Positions 8,124 through 14,577 of a DNA stretch of 17,604 nucleotides are shown here, one piece after another; positions within the stretch are counted from its first letter, which is position 1; every line of letters starts with the position of its first letter. The position numbers were made by a program, and so were the translations under genes. The stretch is from contig JBGPNM010000018.1 in the NCBI GenBank assembly GCA_041487535.1, forward strand, positions 1 to 17,604, in the 5' to 3' direction. Under the pieces are notes generated by a model. The model searched no databases. It was given only the letters and a program-made list of their open reading frames with translations, and was not told the DNA's origin. The DNA is from JANWHZ01 sp041487535. GTDB taxonomy: Bacteria > Patescibacteriota > Saccharimonadia > Saccharimonadales > UBA4665.

Positions 8124-9266
8124 TTAGAATGTTGCCGTACAAACGTAAGTAAGCGTGGTGGTGTAGGTGCCGACCGGCTGGCCGCCGGATACGTTGACCA
8201 TGTAGGAAACAGTGAATATTTGGGCATCGGTAGGGCCGGGGGTACCGCCGTTGGCGCTGTTGGCTACGCTTTCGCCGGTGACAAACCTGAAATGGTCCAC
8301 GCTGTCGTAGCCTGATGACGGTACTGGTTGGCCCTTAAAGTTTGTTCCGTTTGCTGCGGGCGCTACGTTCGTACCGACTGCTGGTGTAGACGTAGTTGTC
8401 GTATTGGTCCTAAGATTCAGGCCGAACTGACTGAGGCCGCGCGTGCCCAAGTCCCCGGTTGAGAGGGTATGCATAGTATTAACAGTGTTGGAACCGGACG
8501 TTAACGTCGTGCCTGCATAGGTTATGCTGTAGCCGTTGTCTGCATTCGTGCTCGCTGCCATCTGCGAGGTGGCTGTGGCAGTATCGGCCGGGGAGAATAA
8601 CTGATTAAAGCTGACGGCGCCGCTTGTGGCCGTCGAGCAGTCAGGGATGCCGCCACCGTTGACGGTGACAGTACCACCGGTGCAGAAGATCAAAGATTCG
8701 GGCATCGTACCCGTAAGGGTGATCTGCGTTGCCGTGCTGGCTGCCACTACCCCAAGGTCGGTTGCACCGGTAGTTGCATCAATGGAGGTGAAGGTAGTTA
8801 TTCGAACGTAAAATGACAAATTGGTAGTAGTCGGGTTGGTAACGCTTAAAAGCTGTTCGGTTACGGCAGTAGTGCTAGTAAGGCTGGCAGCTGAACGCGT
8901 TATGTATGGTGCGCCGTTGGTAGCGTTGACCAGTGTGAAGCCGGTAGCTCCGGTCTCGGCGCCCATGGTTGCCGACGTAGTGACAAGACCAGTTGGGAGG
9001 GTGCAGGTGCCGGCCGCAGTGGTGCAGTATAAGAACTGGATCGAGCCGATATTAGCCGTAGTAGCAATAGTGAAGCCGAATAAATGGTTGACAACGCCGC
9101 CCGGCTTAGAAGCCCCATCGGTTACGCCAGTCTGCAGTGTAAGGCTGCGAACGGTTAACTGTCCGGTGGCGTACGCGGTGCCGAGCGGCAGCAGGGCGCT
9201 TGCAGTCGCTGCAATTATTACAGCGCCTACTACAAAAAGGGACACCCTCTTTCCACTCAAACTCAT
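8124..9266 (-). CDS. Secreted WxL-like surface protein with C-terminal CTATF (paralogue 3)
   Basis: The product has 380 residues. The signal peptide is about 1-33 (GKR, hydrophobic core, AYA). The N-terminal domain starts SLTLQTGVTDG and holds C81 and C88. A short loop holds C195 and C210. The C-terminal module (about 225-380) has GYSITY, SGSNTVNTM, QFGLNL, TDAQIFTVSYMVNV and ends GTYTTTLTYVCTATF. The fifth cysteine, C376, is five residues from the end and has no obvious partner. GYSITY and LTYVC sit where WxL domains carry their two W-x-L motifs, hence the WxL-like call, which is inference. The gene leads the unit with the DUF916-like and Ig/PKD genes. Its start is fixed by a -10 box 6 nt upstream. 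Confidence 0.8.
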   Translation of the reverse strand: MSLSGKRVSLFVVGAVIIAATASALLPLGTAYATGQLTVRSLTLQTGVTDGASKPGGVVNHLFGFTIATTANIGSIQFLYCTTAAGTCTLPTGLVTTSATMGAETGATGFTLVNATNGAPYITRSAASLTSTTAVTEQLLSVTNPTTTNLSFYVRITTFTSIDATTGATDLGVVAASTATQITLTGTMPESLIFCTGGTVTVNGGGIPDCSTATSGAVSFNQLFSPADTATATSQMAASTNADNGYSITYAGTTLTSGSNTVNTMHTLSTGDLGTRGLSQFGLNLRTNTTTTSTPAVGTNVAPAANGTNFKGQPVPSSGYDSVDHFRFVTGESVANSANGGTPGPTDAQIFTVSYMVNVSGGQPVGTYTTTLTYVCTATF

Positions 9267-9302
9267 GTAAAAATATTAACATGAGCGTAAAGTCATAGTC
9301 AA
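9264..9302 (-). promoter_or_regulatory. Near-consensus promoter, leaderless start at 9266
   Basis: TTGACT (9302-9297), 18 bases, TAATAT (9278-9273) with an upstream TGn, then exactly 6 nt to ATG 9266. Transcription would therefore start at or next to the A of ATG. The preceding GCTCATG is shared with the promoters of the two paralogues. Confidence 0.7.
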
Positions 9303-9341
9303 AGTTTATTGCACTAATGTTTTGCTTAAGAGGGTGCTACG

Positions 9342-10490
9342 TTAGAACGTTGGCGTGCAAATGTAGGTGAGCGTGGTGGTATATGTACCGGCGGGCTGAC
9401 TGCCGGATACGTTGACGATGTAAGAGGCGGTAAAGATTTGGGCGTCGGTACCGCCGGCTCCACCGTTGTAGCTGTCTGCAATCGGGTCGTTACTTACAAA
9501 TTTGAAGTGATCCACGCTATCGTAGCCTGATGACGGCTTTGCTTCGCCTTTGTAGTTTGTGCCGTTGGCAGCCGGAGCGACCTCTGTGCCGACTCCCGGG
9601 GAGGACGTCGTTGTAGTATTTGCCTTGAGATTCATGCCAAACTGGCTGGTACCGCGTACGCCCAGCTGCGATGAAGCTAAGGTTGTTATGGTGTTGGAGC
9701 CGGACGTTAGCGTTGCACCGCTTACAGTAATCATGTAGCCGGCCCCCGCATTGGTCGAAGCTGCCATCTGCGACGTCGCAATGGCAGTGTCGATGGGCGA
9801 GAATAAGCGATCGAAGTTAACGGTTCCGGGGGTGGAAGTGCCGCAATCTGGCACGCCGCTGGTGGTGCCGACGGTCGCGCCGGTGCAGAACACGAGCGAT
9901 TCGGGCATGATGCCGTTCAGAGATATAGGCTCAGCGGTGCTGGCGGCTACCGTACCGGTATCGATTACCGACCCAGTTGTGTCAGTGGAGGCGTAGGTGG
10001 AGATACGCACAAAAAAAGTAGTGTTATCTGCCGACGGGTTAGTAACGCTTAGCAATTGGTAGCTCACCGCGGTGCCTGCGGTGATCGAAGAAGCTGTCCG
10101 TGTTATATACGGCTGCCCGTTCGAGCCAGGACCAGAGCCATTCGTGTTTACCAAGCTGAAGCCGGTCGCGCCGGACTCGCTGCCGTACGTAGCCGCTGTG
10201 GTATCAAGCCCCGGCGGGGTGGTGCATGTTCCGGAAGCAATAGTGCAATATTGGAACAGAATCGATCCAACATTCGGGTTGCCGACGGCGGGCAGGGTAA
10301 ACTGAAAATAATGGTTGACGACACCGCTTGGCTTGGAGCCGCCGTCGGTAACGCCATTTTGCAGCGTCAGGCTGCGGCTGGTGATCTGGGCGGCATAAAT
10401 AACATGCATGGGCAAGGCGGCGCTTATAGTAGCAGCCACTATGACAGCAGCTACCAAAAAGAGGGTTACCCGCTTTTCGCTCACACCCAT
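9342..10490 (-). CDS. Secreted WxL-like surface protein with C-terminal CTPTF (paralogue 2)
   Basis: The product has 382 residues with the same plan as the paralogue at 8124-9266. The signal peptide is 1-34 (ending IYAA). The N-terminal domain SLTLQNGVTDGGSKPSGVVN carries C82/C89. A C202-C216 loop (CTGATVGTTSGVPDC) follows. The C-terminal module has GYMITV, SGSNTITT, QFGMNLKANT and TDAQIFTASYIVNV, and ends TYICTPTF with C378 unpaired. It is closer to the gene at 12438-13589 than to its immediate neighbour, and shares a 67-bp identical stretch with it. It has its own promoter and stands alone between the three-gene unit and the divergent propeller gene. Likely extracytoplasmic, cell-surface associated; the ligand is unknown. 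Confidence 0.8.
   Translation of the reverse strand: MGVSEKRVTLFLVAAVIVAATISAALPMHVIYAAQITSRSLTLQNGVTDGGSKPSGVVNHYFQFTLPAVGNPNVGSILFQYCTIASGTCTTPPGLDTTAATYGSESGATGFSLVNTNGSGPGSNGQPYITRTASSITAGTAVSYQLLSVTNPSADNTTFFVRISTYASTDTTGSVIDTGTVAASTAEPISLNGIMPESLVFCTGATVGTTSGVPDCGTSTPGTVNFDRLFSPIDTAIATSQMAASTNAGAGYMITVSGATLTSGSNTITTLASSQLGVRGTSQFGMNLKANTTTTSSPGVGTEVAPAANGTNYKGEAKPSSGYDSVDHFKFVSNDPIADSYNGGAGGTDAQIFTASYIVNVSGSQPAGTYTTTLTYICTPTF
9842..9908 (-). repeat. 67-bp segment identical to 12941-13007
   Basis: It is a perfect match, base by base, to 12941-13007 in the paralogue, inside genes that otherwise diverge clearly. It encodes the cysteine loop from MPESLVFC to SGVPDC. Confidence 0.9.
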
Positions 10491-10526
10491 GTAGAAATAT
10501 TACCATGAGCACTAACCTAATAGTAA
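10488..10526 (-). promoter_or_regulatory. Leaderless promoter of paralogue 2
   Basis: TTACTA (10526-10521), 18 bases, TAATAT (10502-10497) with an upstream TGn, then exactly 6 nt to ATG 10490. The last 23 bases through ATG match the promoter at 9264-9286 at 21 positions. Confidence 0.65.
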
Positions 10527-10641
10527 GAATCATTCAACTGCCGCCTCATCAGTATCTTCAATATGTAGTCACTAAAACAGCACAAATGCCTTTCTTAATT
10601 GTGCGGGGGTTGCGTTGCGGGCGGGTCAGCGAAATATGCCG

Positions 10642-10698
10642 TTGACATTGTAAGCATAAGCAAATACATTTTTTGATGTAACCATTAGGTGGGGAAGC
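10642..10698 (+). promoter_or_regulatory. Near-consensus promoter and Shine-Dalgarno of the propeller gene
   Basis: TTGACA (10642-10647), 17 bases, TACATT (10665-10670), then a leader of about 22 nt. AGGTGGGG at 10687-10694 supplies a good Shine-Dalgarno site just before ATG 10699. This differs from the leaderless style of the neighbours. Confidence 0.7.
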
Positions 10699-12246
10699 AT
10701 GAGATTACGAATCAAGCGTCAGCTAGCATTGTTGTTTGCTTTAACGTTAGTATTAGTTCCCGCATTGGGGACAACGGCGGCCGCCTCACCTACCATTACT
10801 GAGTACTCGACAGTTTCTCACCCATTCGAAATTACTACCGGGCCGGATGGAAATCTTTGGTTTACAAACGAGGTTACTGATAGCATTTATCGCGTAACCA
10901 CTTCAGGTACCTTTAGCCAATACGTACTACCGAGCATTCCAAGGCCATTCGGAATTACCACTGGGTCAGATGGCGCATTATGGTTTACGATGATTGCGCC
11001 AAATAGTGTAACGCCAGGTATGATTGGGCGTATCACTACATCAGGTAGTATTACTGAGTATTCTTTTGCCGGTACAAGTTGGCGCTCTCCTACCTTTATT
11101 ACTTCCGGGTCAGATGGCGCATTATGGTTTACCGCAGATACAAATAGTAGTGCATCAGGAGAAATCGGGCGTATTACCACTTCAGGCACGATTACCGAGT
11201 TTTCGTACTCGTCGTCTTACCCAAGTCTTTCAGGAATCACCTCAGGATCTGATGGCGCATTGTGGTTTGCAGAAAATGCCGGTGACACACAAAGTACGGG
11301 CGGGGCGATTGGCCGCATTACGACTTCAGGCACCATAACCCGCTTTCCGACTCCGCACACTCCGGGTTCTAACGTTGGGCCATACGGCATTACGTCAGGT
11401 CCCGACGGCGCATTGTGGTATACCAACACTAGCACTCATAAAATCGGCACGATCACTACGTCAGGCACGATTACCGAGTATTCTGTCCCTGAATCGACTG
11501 TCAATCAAATTGCATCAGGCCCCGATGGCGCATTGTGGTTTACTGACCAAGGTGGTAATAAGATTGGCCGAGTTACCGTCACTGGGGTTGGTGTAGAATA
11601 TACTGTCCCGACGAGCAGTAGCTCTCCGTATGGTATAACCGTTGGGCCCGACGGGGCTATTTGGTTTACCGAAGAGTCTGGCAACAAGATAGGCCGGATC
11701 ACTACACCTCAACCTTCGCCGCAGCCTGCGTATTACACCAAAAACGATGGCACGAATTTCAGCCGTTCGACTAGCCCATTTGAATCTGGTGTCGCAACGC
11801 AAATCGTTAACGCAGATGGAAGTGTGACGGTAAGTGTCAACAGCGCGCCAGGATATGCCGACTCCGGCTATGTGCTGTACGAAGGGACGTTAGGTAGTTT
11901 GCCAGACTTTACCGTCAATGGTACGGGCAGTAATTTTGGCCTGAACCTATGGTTCGATACAAGCAACAATAATGAGTATTTCGCCTGGGATTCTAACGGG
12001 GTACTTACAAGCTTAGATAGCGATACCTATGGCTTAGGTCCAACCTCGAGCAGCGGTGCCTTAGCAGTGAATGGATCGGCTCAATTCTACATGATGTCCG
12101 ATGGCCAGAGCCATTCACTCTCCGACCTAAAGAACGGATTGGTGAGCGGAATAAGCTCTAGCACGAAAGTGGCAATCTGGATTGGTGTTGACGTCGGAAG
12201 CGGCGGGTCCACTTCAGCGACTATCAACTCAATTAGCGGACTGTAA
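10699..12246 (+). CDS. Secreted seven-bladed Vgb-like beta-propeller with C-terminal beta-sandwich-like domain
   Basis: The product has 515 residues. Residues 1-30 are a signal peptide (MRLRIKRQ, hydrophobic core, AAAS). Seven repeats follow, each with [FY]GITxG[PS]DGALWFT and IGRITTSGTITEYS. This is the Vgb (virginiamycin B lyase-like, NHL-related) propeller signature, and the seven copies fill one propeller. Residues about 340-515 form a separate Ser/Asn/Gly-rich domain (YTKNDGTNFSRS, FGLNLWFDTSNNNEYFAWDS, KVAIWIGVDVG), possibly a carbohydrate-binding beta-sandwich. No histidine/glutamate arrangement of true Vgb enzymes is evident, so binding rather than lyase activity is more likely. It is the only plus-strand gene among the minus-strand surface genes. 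It looks less G+C-rich than they do and uses a Shine-Dalgarno leader, so it may have been acquired. Confidence 0.8.
   Translation: MRLRIKRQLALLFALTLVLVPALGTTAAASPTITEYSTVSHPFEITTGPDGNLWFTNEVTDSIYRVTTSGTFSQYVLPSIPRPFGITTGSDGALWFTMIAPNSVTPGMIGRITTSGSITEYSFAGTSWRSPTFITSGSDGALWFTADTNSSASGEIGRITTSGTITEFSYSSSYPSLSGITSGSDGALWFAENAGDTQSTGGAIGRITTSGTITRFPTPHTPGSNVGPYGITSGPDGALWYTNTSTHKIGTITTSGTITEYSVPESTVNQIASGPDGALWFTDQGGNKIGRVTVTGVGVEYTVPTSSSSPYGITVGPDGAIWFTEESGNKIGRITTPQPSPQPAYYTKNDGTNFSRSTSPFESGVATQIVNADGSVTVSVNSAPGYADSGYVLYEGTLGSLPDFTVNGTGSNFGLNLWFDTSNNNEYFAWDSNGVLTSLDSDTYGLGPTSSSGALAVNGSAQFYMMSDGQSHSLSDLKNGLVSGISSSTKVAIWIGVDVGSGGSTSATINSISGL
10810..11710 (+). repeat. Seven tandem propeller-blade repeats inside the Vgb-like gene
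   Basis: Blade cores (GPDG/GSDG plus LWF or a variant) recur seven times at intervals of about 40-50 codons. The DNA is also alike: a run starting gtcagatggcgcattatggt occurs in both blades 2 and 3. This implies expansion by duplication. Confidence 0.8.
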
Positions 12247-12341
12247 GGGCAAATTTTACCGAACGTTAGTGTGCGCGGTAGTAGCGCCGCTCGAAACCCT
12301 CAACAGCGTGGCTTACGAGGGACAGAGTGGCTATAATAAAT

Positions 12342-12366
12342 CTACTCGCGTTCGTGACGCGAGTAG
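12342..12366. terminator. Perfect 9-bp hairpin between convergent genes, probable bidirectional terminator
   Basis: CTACTCGCG (12342-12350), 7-nt loop, CGCGAGTAG (12358-12366). An A/T-rich stretch lies on both sides (ataataaat before, ttaattta after). It sits between the 3' ends of the plus-strand propeller gene and minus-strand paralogue 1, so it could stop transcription from both. The U-tract is interrupted. Confidence 0.6.
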
Positions 12367-12437
12367 TTAATTTATGTCACAGTACGTGGCCTTGGCTTAC
12401 TTTGGGAGATAAGAGCTAGCCCAGCCGTTTAATGAGG

Positions 12438-13589
12438 TCAGAACGTTGGTGTGCAGATGTAGGTAAGAGTAGTAGTGTATGTACCGGCGGGCTGGCTACC
12501 AGGAACGTTGACGATGTATGAGGCGGTAAAGATCTGAGCGTCGGTGCCGCCGGCTCCGCCATTGGCGCTGTCCGCAACATTGTTGCCGGAGAAGAACCTG
12601 AATCTATCTACCGTGTTGTAGCCGTTTAGCGCCTCGCCGCGGTAGTTCGTGCCGTTAGCGGCCGGCGCAACTTCTGTCCCGACCGCCGGCGAAGATGTGG
12701 CTGTAGTGTTCGCCTTGAGGTTAAGGCCAAACTGACTGATGCCGTGTACTCCGGCGTCTCCACTTCCAGCGGTAGTCATAGCAGTAATCGTATTAGACCC
12801 GGACGTGAGCGTCACGCCATTGACGGTGATAATGTAGCCAGATCCAGCATTGGTCGAGGCCGCCATTTGCGATGTTGCAATCGAAGTGTCGATAGGGGAG
12901 AACAGCCGGTCGAAGGTAACTGAACCGCTGGTAGCAGTGGCGCAATCTGGCACGCCGCTGGTGGTGCCGACGGTCGCGCCGGTGCAGAACACGAGCGATT
13001 CGGGCATAGTACCAGTTAGTATGATGGGTTCGGTTGTGCTGGCTGCCACCGTGCCGGAATCAATCACAGCGCCCGTCGTATCAGTGGAGGCATAGGTCGA
13101 GATGCGCACGTAAAATGTGGTGTTATCTGCTGACGGGTTGGTAACACCTAATAAATGATAACTGACTGCAGTACTTGGACTGACTGGAACTGCTGCCCGA
13201 GTGATGTACGGTGCGCCGTTCGTCGTGTTGACGAGCGAAAAGCCGGTGGCACCAGACTCGCTGCCATAAGTAGCTGCCGTGGTATCAAGTCCTGTCGGCA
13301 TAACGCACGTTGGCGAAGCAATAGAGTTAGCGGCGGTAGTGCAGTATTGGAACAAAATCGATCCGACGTTCGGGCTGCCAGATGCCGGCAGAGTAAACTG
13401 AAAGAAGTGGTTGACGACGCCGCTTGGCTTGGAACCGCCATCGGTAACGCCTGCCTGAAGTGTAAGGCTGCGGAGAGTGATCTGGTTAGCAAAAGAGACA
13501 CTTGGCAACAATACTTGGATTACAAGACCTATCGCCAGGGTTATGGCTCCGAGGCCAAGTAGTGTTTTCTGCTGTCTCAGTTGTCTCAT
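12438..13589 (-). CDS. Secreted WxL-like surface protein with C-terminal CTPTF (paralogue 1)
   Basis: The product has 383 residues. The signal peptide is about 1-35 (RQLRQQK, hydrophobic core, VSFA). The N-terminal domain SLTLQAGVTDGGSKPSGVVN carries C83 and C95. The C202-C216 loop is identical to that of paralogue 2. The C-terminal module has GYIITV, SGSNTITAM, QFGLNLKANT and TDAQIFTASYIVNV, and ends TYICTPTF with C379 unpaired. The stop is TGA, where paralogue 2 ends with TAA after the same residues, confirming that TGA is a stop codon here. Unlike the other two long paralogues it has a leader of about 27-30 nt, A-rich and without a Shine-Dalgarno site. Its signal peptide also differs, suggesting the 5' part has a separate history. 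Confidence 0.8.
   Translation of the reverse strand: MRQLRQQKTLLGLGAITLAIGLVIQVLLPSVSFANQITLRSLTLQAGVTDGGSKPSGVVNHFFQFTLPASGSPNVGSILFQYCTTAANSIASPTCVMPTGLDTTAATYGSESGATGFSLVNTTNGAPYITRAAVPVSPSTAVSYHLLGVTNPSADNTTFYVRISTYASTDTTGAVIDSGTVAASTTEPIILTGTMPESLVFCTGATVGTTSGVPDCATATSGSVTFDRLFSPIDTSIATSQMAASTNAGSGYIITVNGVTLTSGSNTITAMTTAGSGDAGVHGISQFGLNLKANTTATSSPAVGTEVAPAANGTNYRGEALNGYNTVDRFRFFSGNNVADSANGGAGGTDAQIFTASYIVNVPGSQPAGTYTTTLTYICTPTF
12941..13007 (-). repeat. 67-bp segment identical to 9842-9908
   Basis: This is the partner of the identical stretch in paralogue 2 and covers the codons from MPESLVFC through GVPDC. Flanking codons differ at many silent and non-silent sites. Confidence 0.9.
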
Positions 13590-13651
13590 TTTTTTGTTTT
13601 GTTTTAAGGTTACTTAACTTGAAGTCTAGCACGAGCATTTTACCAAGTCAA
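13590..13651 (-). promoter_or_regulatory. Promoter and A-rich leader of paralogue 1
   Basis: TTGACT (13651-13646), 17 bases, TAGACT (13628-13623) with an upstream TGn. The bases before the -10 are GCTCGTGC, matching the GCTCATGn of the other two paralogue promoters. The leader ends ttaaaacaaaacaaaaaa before ATG and lacks a Shine-Dalgarno site, like the leader of the giant gene. Confidence 0.65.
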
Positions 13652-13708
13652 CTAATTTGGAACGAATTGTGCGAAAATTGGGGAAAACTATTGAAACGGC
13701 CGTATTTT

Positions 13709-14443
13709 TTAGTACGTTCCCGTGCATACCAGCACCTGATTGGTGGAGTACTGACCCCCCGGCGTCAGGCTGCTTACATTAACAATATAGGTAATGGTGT
13801 AGATAGTTACGCCTGAGCTTTTGGGCCCTACGGCGATGGTTTCGCCGCTGACGTAGCGGTATTGGTTGGATGTGTTGTAATTCGTAGCCGCATTGCCGAA
13901 GCCGAACTGCCCGTGGTCCGGATTAGCGCCGACCGATGCAGGCGAAGTATTGGCGACCAGATTGATGCCGAACTGCTCGGTGCCTGTCACCGAAGAGCCT
14001 GTGGTAGACATGGCGGTGATAGTATGGCTGCCGTTGGCAAGGGAGTTACCGGCGACCTGGACAACATAGCCATAGCTGGTGTAGTCCGATACGGAAAATG
14101 TGGCGGTTGCCGTGGCGGCTGTGCTGGGGCTGAAGCTGCCGAAGCTGGGGGTGGGGCTGATGATACTGAAGGAAAGCGCGGGTTCGTCGGTGGTTTTGGA
14201 GCCTGCTTCAATCTGATAATTCGCTGACGCCGTATTACCGATTGCTGGGTCACCGAGTATCTCGCTTATCTGGTAATTTGTCGAAGTAGACTGGATCAAA
14301 CCACCGTTGCCGATAGCGCTTTCATCAAAGTGATAGTGGGGCGACTGTAAAAGAGAATCAGCAGACGCCGTTGCCGCAAGGCATGCGACTGCGCACGCAG
14401 CGACAACGCATGCGCCAGCACCCTTTACTAACCACTTCGGCAT
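13709..14443 (-). CDS. Smaller secreted WxL-like protein with C-terminal CTGTY
   Basis: The product has 244 residues from ATG 14443; an alternative TTG at 14479 would add 12. The signal peptide is about 1-28 (MPKWLVKG, Ala/Cys-rich core, ATASA). The N-terminal part differs from the three long paralogues: SPHYHFDESAIGNGG and two NYQI motifs. The C-terminal half is the same module: ATATFSVSDYTSYGYVVQV, GSHTITAM, EQFGINLVANT, YRYVSGETIA and YTITYIVNV, ending LVCTGTY. The mature protein has a single cysteine, C240, five residues from the end, exactly as in the other three. It lies upstream of paralogue 1 on the same strand and head-to-head with the stalk-protein gene. The shared module with a different N-terminus argues that the C-terminal half is the anchoring or assembly part. 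Confidence 0.78.
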   Translation of the reverse strand: MPKWLVKGAGACVVAACAVACLAATASADSLLQSPHYHFDESAIGNGGLIQSTSTNYQISEILGDPAIGNTASANYQIEAGSKTTDEPALSFSIISPTPSFGSFSPSTAATATATFSVSDYTSYGYVVQVAGNSLANGSHTITAMSTTGSSVTGTEQFGINLVANTSPASVGANPDHGQFGFGNAATNYNTSNQYRYVSGETIAVGPKSSGVTIYTITYIVNVSSLTPGGQYSTNQVLVCTGTY

Positions 14444-14493
14444 AAACTCAATTGTTGACGATAGAATCGAATTTTGCAAATCGCTAGCGCTAG
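14444..14493 (-). promoter_or_regulatory. Possible near-leaderless promoter and an adjacent 10-bp palindrome
   Basis: TTGCAA (14479-14474), 17 bases, AACAAT (14456-14451), then 7 nt to ATG 14443. The -10 match is poor. Just upstream, CTAGCGCTAG at 14484-14493 is a perfect palindrome in the divergent region and could be an operator. Confidence 0.3.
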
Positions 14494-14517
14494 AAGCGGC
14501 TGCACCGGTAAAGCCAT

Positions 14518-14577
14518 TTGCTGCACTACCACCGTAAGCGGTATACTATAAAGCTAGTGAACTGAGGCCCGACTACG
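14518..14577 (+). promoter_or_regulatory. Promoter and leader of the stalk-protein gene
   Basis: TATACT at 14542-14547 with a weak TTGCTG at 14518-14523 (18-base spacer). The leader is about 24 nt, with GAGG at 14564-14567 as a Shine-Dalgarno-like site 10 nt before GTG 14578. Confidence 0.45.

Noticed and set aside
10699..12246. A functional streptogramin B lyase (resistance gene vgb)
   Set aside because: Only the propeller fold signature is shared. The enzyme's catalytic His/Glu arrangement is not visible, and the protein is secreted with an extra domain.
8124..13589. Recoding of TGA (as in some CPR lineages)
   Set aside because: Paralogue 1 ends CTPTF then TGA, and paralogue 2 ends CTPTF then TAA at the same residue, so TGA acts as a stop.
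13695..13712. Intrinsic terminator at acggccgt followed by a T run
   Set aside because: The palindrome has no loop of usable size, so a stable hairpin is unlikely. The T run is on the plus strand and overlaps the stop codon of the minus-strand gene.
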